Assembly (NCBI GenBank): GCA_023404675.1
Contig: JAEYAW010000020.1
Coordinates: 124,001-188,000, forward strand
Direction: 5' to 3'
Source: Pseudomonadota bacterium
GTDB taxonomy: Bacteria > Pseudomonadota > Alphaproteobacteria > Rhizobiales > Xanthobacteraceae
Length of the DNA stretch: 64,000 nt
Shown one piece after another: positions 51,116 to 59,897 of the stretch. A program made the translations under genes and the position numbers. Position 1 is the first letter of the stretch. Every line of letters begins with the position of its first letter. Under the pieces are notes generated by a model that was not told where the DNA came from, made no database searches, and saw only the letters and a program-made list of their open reading frames with translations.

Positions 51116-52113
51116 GCGTCGTTCGCCTTGCGCTTGGGTTTCTTGTCCTTGAGCAGGTCTTCGCGCGCCTTGGCGGCTTCATCCGACAGCCGCACCACGA
51201 GGCGATCATTCAGCCGCATGTCGACCGAGACGATGTCGCGCGACAGCAGCCTGTCCTCGCGGTCCAGCCGGCTCAGCGTCGCCAGCGCCCGGCCCACGTC
51301 GTATTCCGGCAGCCGGACATCGAGGCCATTCTTCAGGCGCAGATTCCAGCGGCGTGTTCCAACATACACCGCCGCCCGCACCTGAGAGGCGACCTGCGGA
51401 TACTGATCGAGCAGCGCCAGGAAATATCTGGCGGCGCTGTCCGCGCCCACGCCAACCACCAGCGGCAGGGTGGTGAAGCGGCGGGAGATGAAGGGTTGCA
51501 GGATCGCGCCGTCCTCGGCGATCACCGAGACCGCGCCGTCCTTCTGCCAGAGCGCGAAGGCCTGCCGCTCGGTCACGTCGATCTGCAAACGGCCGGGATA
51601 GAGCTTCATCACGGTGGCATCGGCGATCCAAGAATTCGCCTTCAGGCGGTCGCGCACCGTCGCGGCGTCGAGAAACAGCAAGGACGAGCGGCCGGTGATA
51701 CCGCCGATCGCCAGCACGTCCTCCTGCGACAACTGTTTACGGCCGGTGATCGTGATGGCGGTGATCTGGAATCCGGCAGCATTGGCGACGGCGTTGCGAA
51801 CGTCGTCCAGGGCCTCGCCGACCTCGGCCAGATGATCGCCCCGCACCACGCCGAGCCAGACGCTGGTCAACAGCACGGCAAATGTCAGCATCGCTCCCGC
51901 GCGCCGGGGCAGATAGCGTTCGAACTGCGCGATCAGACGGGACGAGGACGATTGCGGCTGGCGGGCGATGGGCGCGGGCATACGGCGGCGCGCGCGCAGG
52001 CGCTGCAGTCCCGCCCATGCGGCAACCGCGCGGGCAACACCCATTTTCAGAATCGGAACAGCTTTGAACCCCGCCTGTCTCAGCGACCGTGCGAGGTGTC
52101 CTCCACCATCCAT
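51112..52113 (-). CDS. ftsQ: Cell division protein FtsQ
   Basis: This 333-aa bitopic protein has a basic N-terminal cytoplasmic tail (about 1-75, with RARRRMPAPIA), one membrane span (about 77-97, GAMLTFAVLLTSVWLGVV) and a POTRA domain (about 118-190, FQITAITITGRKQLSQEDVLA). The beta domain follows, with LYPGRLQIDVTERQAFALWQKD and a basic C-terminus KDKKPKRKAND. It links FtsB/FtsL to the divisome. The ATG at 52113 gives MDGGGHLARSLRQAG; an ATG at 52212 upstream would add 33 residues without similarity to the family. The gap to ddl holds a likely regulatory array. Confidence 0.93.
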   Translation of the reverse strand: MDGGGHLARSLRQAGFKAVPILKMGVARAVAAWAGLQRLRARRRMPAPIARQPQSSSSRLIAQFERYLPRRAGAMLTFAVLLTSVWLGVVRGDHLAEVGEALDDVRNAVANAAGFQITAITITGRKQLSQEDVLAIGGITGRSSLLFLDAATVRDRLKANSWIADATVMKLYPGRLQIDVTERQAFALWQKDGAVSVIAEDGAILQPFISRRFTTLPLVVGVGADSAARYFLALLDQYPQVASQVRAAVYVGTRRWNLRLKNGLDVRLPEYDVGRALATLSRLDREDRLLSRDIVSVDMRLNDRLVVRLSDEAAKAREDLLKDKKPKRKANDA

Positions 52114-52253
52114 TGCGCGAACTCGTCCAGCGTTGTGCCCGCCTTCGCGGGCTCCAGCCCATGTGACAGTCCGGTCGTGCCGGATGGGTTCGCCTCCACG
52201 GAAAATCCGCAACGCTCACACCCCGACAGCCAAACGCCACACGCGCCGCCAGC

Positions 52254-52311
52254 GTTAACCTTCGTTCCTACTGGTAAACAAATGGTAAAGTCTGTTAACG
52301 CAGACGGTAAT
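52254..52311 (-). promoter_or_regulatory. Helically phased motif array upstream of ftsQ (CtrA-like)
   Basis: On the plus strand, GGTAAA at 52273-52278 and 52284-52289 and GGTAAT at 52306-52311 are spaced 11 and 22 bp, so all lie on one DNA face. Two GTTAAC palindromes flank and interleave (52254-52259 and 52294-52299). Read on the minus strand the core is TTTA-N7-TTTACC, close to the CtrA box TTAA-N7-TTAAC. The array is about 140-200 nt before ftsQ. The binding protein is inferred; ftsQA is CtrA-regulated in Caulobacter. Confidence 0.5.
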
Positions 52312-52361
52312 TTTCGCAGTCGGGGAAAGGCGTTGCGGGAACCGCGCCGGGTTCCGGCGGA

Positions 52362-53369
52362 TCAGGCAGCCGGATGTGCGGCCGCCCGGGCGCGGCGCAG
52401 CGCCAGTTCCATCTGGTCTTTCAGAAAATCGGCGAACCCGATCCCCTCCGCCTTCAACGCCTTGGGATACAGCGAGGACCGCGTCAGCCCCGGCAGCGTG
52501 TTGGTCTCCAGATAGACCAGCCCCTGCGGCGAGACGATGAAGTCGGAGCGCGAATAACCCGTGCACGACAGCGCACGATGCGCGGTAACCGCTCGGTCCA
52601 TGATCCGCGCGCTGACCTCGGGGGCGAAGCGGCCCGGACAGATCTCCTGGGTCGATGCCGCCAGATATTTCGCCGTGTAATCGAAGCCGCCATCGGCGGG
52701 GATGATCTCGATTGGCGGCAGCGCGATCAGCGACCCGTCGAGCCGTTCGAGAACGCCACAGGTCGCCTCCACGCCCTGGATGAACTGCTCGATCAGATAC
52801 TCCTCGTGCCGTGCCGCCTCGCGGACGGCGGCGATGTTCTGCGTCCCGTGCACAAAGATCAGCCCGTAGCTGGAGCCATCGCGCGCCGGCTTGGCGATCA
52901 GGCTGCCGTAGTCCGCAAGCCCCTGCTCGATCTCAGGCAGCGGCACCTGCCGCGCCGAGGCGACCCCCGCCAGCGCCGCGAAACGCTTGGCCGAAACCTT
53001 GTCGAATGCAAGATGCGACGATGCGGAGCCCGAGCCCGTGAAAGCAATGCCGCGCATCTCGCACATCGCCTGCAATTCGCCGTTCTCGGCTCTGCCGCCG
53101 TGAAGGCCGAGCACGAGCAGGCGCTCCTGCGCCGCCGCGAGGTCGAGAGCCTCCCCGACCGGCCCGAGATCGGCGCCGCTGGCATGGAAGGGTTCGACGA
53201 AAGGCGATTCGTGACCGATCAGTTCGGATGACGTCGTCTGGTAAACACGGTCGTTCGTGTCCCAGAACCACAGATCGGCCTCCGGCAGCGCCTCATGCAA
53301 AGCCTGGGCGGTGGCCACTGAAACAAGCCGCTCCTTGTTCAGGCCGCCGAACAGTATCGTCACGCGCAT
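52362..53369 (-). CDS. ddl: D-alanine--D-alanine ligase (divergent)
   Basis: This 335-aa ATP-grasp ligase joins two D-Ala for the pentapeptide. ATP-grasp landmarks are VLGLHGGRAENGELQAMCE (about residues 86-104, replacing the usual ALHGxxGEDG), SASSHLAFDKVSAKRFA, LIAKPARDGSSYGL, and the metal-binding ending YSRSDFIVSPQGLVYLETNTLPGLT. The first substrate loop reads GGLNKERLVSVA instead of GGxSxEREVSL, keeping the glutamate but changing the serine. This variant form is, to my recollection, present in other Bradyrhizobiaceae. It lies in the usual ddl position, between murB and ftsQ, though a plus-strand gene now separates it from murB. Confidence 0.88.
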   Translation of the reverse strand: MRVTILFGGLNKERLVSVATAQALHEALPEADLWFWDTNDRVYQTTSSELIGHESPFVEPFHASGADLGPVGEALDLAAAQERLLVLGLHGGRAENGELQAMCEMRGIAFTGSGSASSHLAFDKVSAKRFAALAGVASARQVPLPEIEQGLADYGSLIAKPARDGSSYGLIFVHGTQNIAAVREAARHEEYLIEQFIQGVEATCGVLERLDGSLIALPPIEIIPADGGFDYTAKYLAASTQEICPGRFAPEVSARIMDRAVTAHRALSCTGYSRSDFIVSPQGLVYLETNTLPGLTRSSLYPKALKAEGIGFADFLKDQMELALRRARAAAHPAA

Positions 53370-53481
53370 GGCTCTGGTCCGATCCCTCTTTACCCGTCTG
53401 CCCTCCTACGCTGATTTGCCCCTGTAACCAAGCCATGGCATTCCAGGGCCCGCCTCGTGAAAGGACAGGGGACCAAAGGAC

Positions 53482-54282
53482 ATGATCAGAGCCTGGCTCG
53501 AACTGCCGGTTGCGGGCGTTTTTCTCTCGTTGGCCATTCTCTATTTTGGCATGGCCCTGCTGCTGACGCTGGTTGCGTTCCGCAGCCCGCTGCGGCGACC
53601 GCTGCAACATCTGAATGGCGTTGTCGCCCCGTTCTTCGGATCGATCGCCGTGCTGTTCGCGCTGCTGACCGGCTTTCTTGCCAACGATATCGGCGACCGC
53701 AGCCGGCAGGCGGTCCGCGCCCTCCAGGCGGAGGCCGGCGAACTGCGCAACGTCTATACGCTCAGCGTCGCCTCGGCCTCGGAGATGAGCAGCATCCGCC
53801 GCGCGCTCAAGGGTTATGTCGCCTCCGTCATCCGAGATGAATGGCCAGCGATGGACGCCGGGCACCACGCGCCCGCGACCGATGCCGCCTACGACGCAAT
53901 GCTTCACGAGGTCAGCGATCCGACCATCGCCCGCGACTCCGGCAACGCCGTTCACGCGGCGCTGATGTCGGCGACCGTGCGCGTCGGCACCGCGCGCAAC
54001 GACAGACTCGCTCTCTCGGCAGACCACACCAACGATCTGAAATGGATCGTCGTGCTGCTGCTCGGCCTGTTCACACAGACCGCCATCGGCATGGTCCACC
54101 TCGAACGTCCCCGCGCATTCGTTGCGACCCTGACTCTGTTCTCCACGGCCGTCGTGGTCGCGCTCGGCATCATCGCCATGCAGGAATACCCGTTCCACGG
54201 CGTGTTCGGCCTCAAGCCCGAACCGATGCGCTACATGCTCGACCTGCCGGAGATCTTGCCGCCGCCCGCGCCGAAGACGTAG
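53482..54282 (+). CDS. DUF4239-like membrane protein inserted in the dcw cluster
   Basis: This 266-aa protein has four predicted membrane spans: about residues 10-30 (VAGVFLSLAILYFGMALLLTL), 48-67 (APFFGSIAVLFALLTGFLA), 186-206 (LKWIVVLLLGLFTQTAIGMV) and 215-235 (FVATLTLFSTAVVVALGIIAM). A soluble helical region of about 115 residues lies between the second and third. This layout fits the DUF4239 (bestrophin-like) family, whose function is unknown. The ATG follows AGGGGACCAAAGGAC. It is transcribed against the dcw genes, between ddl and murB, so it likely has its own promoter. The short 113-nt upstream gap is shared with the ddl start. Confidence 0.8.
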   Translation: MIRAWLELPVAGVFLSLAILYFGMALLLTLVAFRSPLRRPLQHLNGVVAPFFGSIAVLFALLTGFLANDIGDRSRQAVRALQAEAGELRNVYTLSVASASEMSSIRRALKGYVASVIRDEWPAMDAGHHAPATDAAYDAMLHEVSDPTIARDSGNAVHAALMSATVRVGTARNDRLALSADHTNDLKWIVVLLLGLFTQTAIGMVHLERPRAFVATLTLFSTAVVVALGIIAMQEYPFHGVFGLKPEPMRYMLDLPEILPPPAPKT

Positions 54283-54286
54283 CTTT

Positions 54287-55213
54287 TCACGCCGCCACGC
54301 CGATGCGCTTGATTTCCCACTGCAGCTCGATGCCGGACTGATCCTTCACGCGCGCGCGTACGGTCTCGCCCAGCGTCTCGATATCGTCGGCCGTCGCGTC
54401 GCCAGTGTTGATCAGGAAGTTGCAGTGCATCTGCGACACCTGCGCGCCGCCGACGCGCAGGCCCCGGCAACCGGCCGCATCCACCAGCTTCCATGCGCTG
54501 TGCCCGGGCGGGTTCTTGAACGTGGAGCCGCCGGTCTTTTCGCGGATCGGTTGCGCAGTTTCGCGATGGGTCTGGACCGCCTCCATCCGCGCGCGGATCG
54601 TTTCGGCATCCGCCGGAACACCGCGAAACACGGCGCGCGTAAAGATCACGTCGGTGATGGCGGCGCTGCGATAGACAAAACCCATCTCCGTGTTCGTGAA
54701 GCTGCGCACCTCGCCGCCCCGCGTGACGCCGTGCGCTTCGACCAGCACGTCCTTCGTCTCTCCGCCATTGGCGCCCGCGTTCATCCGCAGTGCGCCGCCG
54801 ACGGTGCCGGGAATGCCGAAATAGAATTCGAGCCCCGAAAGGTTCGCGGCCGCGGCCGCTTCCGCCACGCGCTTGTCGAGCGCGGCCGTCCCCGCCACCA
54901 CCAGATCGCCGTCCACGCTCACCGCACCGAACGCACGCGGCGACAGGCGGATCACCACGCCTTCGACGCCGCCGTCGCGCACGATCAGATTGGAGCCGAC
55001 CCCGATCGGGTAGACAGGAACATCCTGCGGCAGGCGCGCCAGAAAATACGCGAGATCATCCTCGTCGGCGGGCGTGAACAGCGCCTGCGCCGGACCGCCG
55101 ACGCGAAACCACGTGAACGGCGCGAGCGTCTCGTTCGCGAGCAGCCGCCCGCGCAGGTCCGGCATCGCGGCTTTCAGATCGGGCGTGATGTCAGCGAACG
55201 CCACGCGCTTCAC
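54287..55213 (-). CDS. murB: UDP-N-acetylenolpyruvoylglucosamine reductase
   Basis: This 308-aa FAD enzyme makes UDP-MurNAc. FAD-binding landmarks are TWFRVGGPAQALFTP, YPIGVGSNLIVRDGGVEGV (about residues 70-88), and GLEFYFGIPGTVGGALRMNAGANG. The reductase domain has FVYRSAAITDVIF (catalytic Ser region), TFKNPPGHSAWKLVDAAGCRG and QMHCNFLINTGDAT near the C-terminus. The start is a GTG at 55213, which overlaps the murC stop by 4 nt (GTGA); no ATG nearby fits. It is downstream of murC and followed by the opposite-strand DUF4239-like gene. Confidence 0.96.
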   Translation of the reverse strand: MKRVAFADITPDLKAAMPDLRGRLLANETLAPFTWFRVGGPAQALFTPADEDDLAYFLARLPQDVPVYPIGVGSNLIVRDGGVEGVVIRLSPRAFGAVSVDGDLVVAGTAALDKRVAEAAAAANLSGLEFYFGIPGTVGGALRMNAGANGGETKDVLVEAHGVTRGGEVRSFTNTEMGFVYRSAAITDVIFTRAVFRGVPADAETIRARMEAVQTHRETAQPIREKTGGSTFKNPPGHSAWKLVDAAGCRGLRVGGAQVSQMHCNFLINTGDATADDIETLGETVRARVKDQSGIELQWEIKRIGVAA

Positions 55214-56613
55214 CCCAGCGCCTTCAACTCGCCCGGCAACGCATAGGCCCACTGCGTGATGTTGCCTGCGCCCAGACACACGACATAGTCGCCCGGCGCG
55301 GCCATCTCGCGCACGAGACCCGCCAGCGCCTGCGGCGAGGGCAGCGGGACTGCCTCGCGGTGGCCGTGAGCGCGCAGGCCAAGCACGAAGTGATCGCGGT
55401 CGATGCCATCGATCGGCGTTTCGCCCGCGGCATAGACGTCCGCGACGATCACCGAATCCGCATCATTGAAGCAGGTGCAGAATTCCTCGAACAGCGACTG
55501 CAGGCGCGTATAGCGATGCGGCTGCACCACGGCGATCACCTTGCCCTTCGTCGACTCGCGCGCGGCACGCAGCACCGCGGCGATCTCCACGGGGTGATGA
55601 CCATAGTCGTCGATGACCGTGACGCCGTTCCATTCGCCGGTGCGGGTGAAGCGCCGCTTGACGCCGCCGAAGCCTGCGATGGCCTTGCGGATTGCCTCGT
55701 CCGCAATGCCGAGTTCGTGCGCCACCGCGATCGCCGCCGTGGCGTTGGAGGCGTTGTGCCGCCCCGGCATCGGCAGCACCAGATCGGCGATCTCGTGCAC
55801 CGTGTCGCCCTTGCGGTCGCGGAACGTCACCTTGAAGCGCGAGCCGCCATTGGCGGGCGTCAGATCGGTGAGCCGCACGTCGGCCTGCGGATTCGCGCCA
55901 TAGGTGATGATGCGGCGATCCTCGATGCGGCCGACCAGCGCCTGCACCACCGGGTGATCGATGCACATCACCGCGAAGCCGTAGAACGGCACGCTCTCGA
56001 CGAAATTGCGGAACGCCTCCTGCACATTCTCGAAGGTCTTGAAGTGATCGAGATGCTCGGGATCGACATTGGTGACGATGGCGACATCCACCGGCAGCTT
56101 CAGGAAAGTGCCGTCGCTCTCGTCGGCCTCGACCACCATCCAGTCGCCGGTGCCGACCCGCGCGTTGGTGCCGTAGGCGTTGATGATGCCGCCGTTGATG
56201 ACGGTCGGATCGAAATTCCCCGCGTCGAGCAGCGTCGCCACCATCGATGTGGTGGTGGTCTTGCCGTGGGTGCCGGCAATGGCGACGCAGCTTTTCAGCC
56301 GCATCAGTTCGGCCAGCATCTCGGCGCGGCGCACCACCGGGATGCGGGCGGCGCGCGCGGCCATCAATTCCGGATTGTTGCGCTTGATGGCGGTGGAGAC
56401 CACCAGCACGTCCGCGCCCGCGACGTTCTCGGCCTTGTGGCCGATGGCGATCTTCACGCCCTTGTCGCGCAGGCGCTGGACGTTGGCGCCCTCGGCCGCG
56501 TCCGAGCCCTGCACGGTGTAGCCGAGATTGACCAGCACCTCGGCGATGCCGCTCATGCCGATGCCACCGATCCCGACAAAGTGGATAGGCCCGATCTCAC
56601 GCGGAAGTCTCAT
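55210..56613 (-). CDS. murC: UDP-N-acetylmuramate--L-alanine ligase
   Basis: This 467-aa Mur ligase adds L-Ala to UDP-MurNAc. The UDP-binding start is IHFVGIGGIGMSGIAEVL (about residues 9-26); the ATP P-loop is GTHGKTTTTSMVA (about 114-126). Conserved EADESDGTFLKL, TNVDPEHLDHF, and the C-terminal FSG-like domain with DDYGHHPVEIAAVL follow. All catalytic landmarks are present. It lies 69 nt after murG and overlaps murB. Confidence 0.98.
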   Translation of the reverse strand: MRLPREIGPIHFVGIGGIGMSGIAEVLVNLGYTVQGSDAAEGANVQRLRDKGVKIAIGHKAENVAGADVLVVSTAIKRNNPELMAARAARIPVVRRAEMLAELMRLKSCVAIAGTHGKTTTTSMVATLLDAGNFDPTVINGGIINAYGTNARVGTGDWMVVEADESDGTFLKLPVDVAIVTNVDPEHLDHFKTFENVQEAFRNFVESVPFYGFAVMCIDHPVVQALVGRIEDRRIITYGANPQADVRLTDLTPANGGSRFKVTFRDRKGDTVHEIADLVLPMPGRHNASNATAAIAVAHELGIADEAIRKAIAGFGGVKRRFTRTGEWNGVTVIDDYGHHPVEIAAVLRAARESTKGKVIAVVQPHRYTRLQSLFEEFCTCFNDADSVIVADVYAAGETPIDGIDRDHFVLGLRAHGHREAVPLPSPQALAGLVREMAAPGDYVVCLGAGNITQWAYALPGELKALG

Positions 56614-56682
56614 GATAACCCTCTCGAATCCGCGCCTTTTGAGCAGACGCGGCGGGCCGGGACAAGTCCGGCCCCGGTCAAA

Positions 56683-57783
56683 TCAGCCCTTCGCAACCCT
56701 TGCGATCAGCTCCGCCAGCCGCTCTGCGGCGTCCGAACGGCCGATGGCGCGGGCTGCCTCCGCCATGCCGGCCAGGCGGGCGGGCTCGGCCGCCAGCGCC
56801 GAAATCTCCGCCGCCAGCCGGTCCGGGGTGAAATCGGCCTGCACGATGCGGAGCGCCCCGCCGGCCTTTTCCAGCACGCCGGCGTTGGCGAACTGGTCCT
56901 GATCCAGCGCGCCGGGCAGCGGCACCAGAATGGAAGGGCGGCCGACCGCGGCAAGTTCCGCCACCGTTCCGGCCCCCGAGCGCGACACCACCAGATGGCT
57001 GGCGGCGAGCCGGGCGGGCAGATCGGTGAAGAACGGCGCGAGTTCGGCGCGAATCTTCAGGCGGTCGTAGAGCGTGCGGACGCGGTCCATGTCCTCGGCG
57101 CGGACCTGCTGCACCAGCAACAGCCGTGACCACAAAGCCGGCTCCAGCCGCTCGATGGCGGGCGGGACCACATCCGCCATGATGCGCGCGCCCTGGCTGC
57201 CGCCGACCACCAGCAGCCGCAGCGGTCCGCCGGCAACGGGCGGATCGTAAGGAACGTCGGCCGCCGCCAGCACGGCCGGCCGCAGCGGCATGCCGGTCAT
57301 GGTGACGCGCGCCGCCAGCTTCGGCTCGGCATCGAGCACGCCCGGCAGCGAGGTGGCGATGGCATCGGCGCGCCGCGCGAGAAAACGGTTGGCCCGCCCG
57401 ATCACGGCGTTGGCGTCGTGGACGATCGTCGGGATCTTCGCGAACCGCGCCGCCAGCACCGGCGGCAGCGTGGGATAGCCGCCGAAGCCGACCACCGCTG
57501 CCGGACGCAGACGGCGCATCAGGCCGTAGGCAACGGACAATCCCGAGATGATCGTGATTGCGGTGCGCGCCAGCGCCACGGGCGAGCGTCCCTGCACCGT
57601 CGCGCTCGGCACCACATCGATCATGTCGGGCGTGAACAGCCCGCTGTAGCGCAGCGCCCGCGCGTCGGTCGCGAGGCGCACGCGAAAGCCGCGCCGCAGC
57701 AGCGACGCCGCCACGGCCTCGGCCGGGAACAGATGCCCGCCGGTGCCGCCCGCCGCCAGCAGAATGAGAGGCGCTTCGCTCAT
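56683..57783 (-). CDS. murG: UDP-GlcNAc:lipid I N-acetylglucosaminyltransferase
   Basis: This 366-aa GT-B glycosyltransferase makes lipid II from lipid I. The N-terminal loop LAAGGTGGHLFPAEAVA is diagnostic; VVGFGGYPTLPPVLAA and HDANAVIGRANRFLA are typical. The C-terminal UDP-GlcNAc site has VVGGSQGARIMADVV and SRSGAGTVAELAAVGRPSILVPLP, with the DQFANA motif after it. It acts on the inner face of the inner membrane. ATG 57783 lies 11 nt after the ftsW stop. Confidence 0.97.
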   Translation of the reverse strand: MSEAPLILLAAGGTGGHLFPAEAVAASLLRRGFRVRLATDARALRYSGLFTPDMIDVVPSATVQGRSPVALARTAITIISGLSVAYGLMRRLRPAAVVGFGGYPTLPPVLAARFAKIPTIVHDANAVIGRANRFLARRADAIATSLPGVLDAEPKLAARVTMTGMPLRPAVLAAADVPYDPPVAGGPLRLLVVGGSQGARIMADVVPPAIERLEPALWSRLLLVQQVRAEDMDRVRTLYDRLKIRAELAPFFTDLPARLAASHLVVSRSGAGTVAELAAVGRPSILVPLPGALDQDQFANAGVLEKAGGALRIVQADFTPDRLAAEISALAAEPARLAGMAEAARAIGRSDAAERLAELIARVAKG

Positions 57784-57794
57784 CGCAACAAAGC

Positions 57795-58946
57795 TCAGGC
57801 GTAGCTGCCGGCCAGCCCGGCATTGTCGAGCGGCGCGATGGTGGAGCGCGGGCGCTGCCGCGTCAGCGCCAGCAGCATGCCGACACCATAGGCCAGCGAG
57901 ATCATCGACGAACCGCCATAGGAGATGAACGGCAAGGTCATACCCTTGGCCGGAATGAGATGCAGGTTCACCGCCATGTTGATGCCCGCCTGAACGCCGA
58001 ACAGGATGGCAAGGCCCGCCGCCGCGAAGCGCGTGAACAGATCTTCGCTCTGGTAGGCCCGCGCCAGCGAGCGGATGACGATGAAGGCGAACAGCACCGC
58101 CAGCGCCAGACACAGGATGATGCCAAATTCCTCGGCCGCGACGGCGAACACGAAGTCGGTGTGGCTGTCAGGCAGAAGGCGCTTCACCGTGCCTTCGCCC
58201 GGCCCCTGCCCGAACCAGCCGCCATGGGTGAAGGACTCGTTCGCCATGTCGATCTGGAACGTATCGCCGGACGCGGGATCCATGAATCGCTTGATGCGCG
58301 CGGCAACGTGCGGCACGAACTTGTAGGCGGTGAACAGGCCGATGGCAGCGCTTCCCGCCAGCCCGGCCACCCAGATCATCCGCATGCCCGCGATATAGAA
58401 CAGCGCGCCCCACACCATCAGCACCAGCATGGTCTGGCCGAAGTCCGGCTCCATGACCAGCAGCGCGACCAGCAACAACAGCAACGACATCGCCATCGAC
58501 GTCGCGGGCATCTCCGGCCGGCGTGCGGATTCGGCAAACAGCCACGCCACGACCACGGTGAAGGCCGGCTTGGCTGCTTCCGAGGCCTGAATGTTGATGC
58601 CGAGGATGGTAATCCAGCGCCGCGCACCCTTCACCTCCGCGCCGAACATCAGCGTCGCCACGATCAGCACGATGCTGATGGCGAACACGATCAGGGCGGA
58701 GCGGCGAATCTGGCGCGGCGACAGGAACGACACGCCGATCAGCACCGCGAAGGACGGCAGCAGGAACAGGATGTGACGGTTGAAGAAGTGGAAAGGATCG
58801 AGCCCGATGCGGGTGGCAACCGGCGGGCTCGCCGCCAGCGACAGGATCACCCCGGTCACCATCAGGCTGCTGATGGCGATCAGCAGCGGGCGATCGATGG
58901 TCCACAGCCAGTCGCTGAAGGGCGTGCGCTGCTCGCGTGACATCAT
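57795..58946 (-). CDS. ftsW: Cell division protein FtsW (SEDS glycosyltransferase)
   Basis: This 383-aa polytopic SEDS protein polymerises septal peptidoglycan together with FtsI. About ten spans are seen; conserved pieces are ARRWITILGINIQASEAAKPAF, LVMEPDFGQTMLVL, and the extracellular loop with YGGSSMISLAYGVGMLL near the C-terminus. FGQGPGEGTVKRLLPDSHTDFVFAVAAEEFG is the signature region with the catalytic Asp/Glu. A tandem ATGATG start is present; AGGA lies 8 nt upstream of the first, at 58946. It is divergent from the LOG-family gene, with a 138-nt gap. Confidence 0.96.
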   Translation of the reverse strand: MMSREQRTPFSDWLWTIDRPLLIAISSLMVTGVILSLAASPPVATRIGLDPFHFFNRHILFLLPSFAVLIGVSFLSPRQIRRSALIVFAISIVLIVATLMFGAEVKGARRWITILGINIQASEAAKPAFTVVVAWLFAESARRPEMPATSMAMSLLLLLVALLVMEPDFGQTMLVLMVWGALFYIAGMRMIWVAGLAGSAAIGLFTAYKFVPHVAARIKRFMDPASGDTFQIDMANESFTHGGWFGQGPGEGTVKRLLPDSHTDFVFAVAAEEFGIILCLALAVLFAFIVIRSLARAYQSEDLFTRFAAAGLAILFGVQAGINMAVNLHLIPAKGMTLPFISYGGSSMISLAYGVGMLLALTRQRPRSTIAPLDNAGLAGSYA

Positions 58947-59084
58947 GGGCGGAATCCTGGAGGGCCGAGACCGGACAATCGGACCATTCGTCCCCCATCA
59001 TGGTTGCCGAAGCGTTAAGGGATCGCGAACAATTGCGGCCACCTTCTTTTCCGGCCGAGTTCTGGATAGTTTCCGCACATCGCC

Positions 59085-59882
59085 ATGCCCCTGCGGGAAA
59101 CCATTGTGCCGACACCTCCGACACCCGACGCCAGCCTTGCCTCTCCCACCTATCGCCTGCCCGCGCTCGATCAGGAGTTCCTGCTCGGCGATTCAATGCG
59201 CGGCGTCCGCTTCCAGCTGGAATACGCCAAGGCGGAGGAAGCCCTCCGGGCCGGGGGCGTGCGCTCCACCATCGTCGCGTTCGGCTCCGCGCGGGTGCGC
59301 GAGGACGGCCCCGGCCGCCAACCATTCTGGTACGACCAGACCCGCGCGTTCGGCCGCATCGCTTCGGAACGGGGCGGGGCGATGCGCGCGGCTGGTGGTC
59401 TGCGCGACAACGTCATCGCGACCGGAGGCGGGCCGGGCCTGATGGAAGCCGCCAATCGCGGCGCTTACGATGCCGGCGCCCCGTCCATCGGCTTCAACAT
59501 CGCCCTGCCGCACGAGCAGGCGCCCAACCCTTATTCCACGCCCGAACTCACGTTCCAGTTTCACTACTTCGCGATGCGCAAGATGCATCTGGCCATGCGC
59601 GCCAATGCGTTGGTGGTGTTTCCGGGCGGCTACGGCACGCTGGACGAGATGTTCGAGATTCTGAACCTGCGCGCGACGAACAAGGCGCCGCCGGTCGGCA
59701 TCGTGCTGTTCGACGAAGCCTACTGGCGCTCCGTCATCAATTTCGAGGCGATGGTCGAGGCCGGAATGATCGACCGCGCGGAGCTCGACCTGTTCTCCTT
59801 CGCCGATACGGCGGAAGCAGCGTGGGACGCGCTGACCCGCTGCGGCGCGGTCGCGCTCCGCATGGGCGAGAGCGACATCTGA
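59085..59882 (+). CDS. LOG-family protein (TIGR00730 Rossmann fold), inserted in the dcw cluster
   Basis: This 265-aa protein has the LOG signature: STIVAFGSARVREDGPG near residue 65, ATGGGPGLMEAANRGAYDAG (about 111-130), a middle FHYFAMRKMHLAM with conserved Arg/Lys and VVFPGGYGTLDEMFEIL (PGGxGTxxE, about 181-197). Members hydrolyse nucleotide 5'-monophosphates to the base plus ribose 5-phosphate (cytokinin-activating LOG or PpnN-like). The N-terminus is about 60 residues longer than minimal LOGs, as in the TIGR00730 long form. No clear ribosome-binding site is seen upstream of the ATG. It is transcribed opposite to murD and ftsW, between which it sits, so it must have its own promoter. Confidence 0.86.
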   Translation: MPLRETIVPTPPTPDASLASPTYRLPALDQEFLLGDSMRGVRFQLEYAKAEEALRAGGVRSTIVAFGSARVREDGPGRQPFWYDQTRAFGRIASERGGAMRAAGGLRDNVIATGGGPGLMEAANRGAYDAGAPSIGFNIALPHEQAPNPYSTPELTFQFHYFAMRKMHLAMRANALVVFPGGYGTLDEMFEILNLRATNKAPPVGIVLFDEAYWRSVINFEAMVEAGMIDRAELDLFSFADTAEAAWDALTRCGAVALRMGESDI

Positions 59883-59897
59883 AGCTGCGATCGCGGC

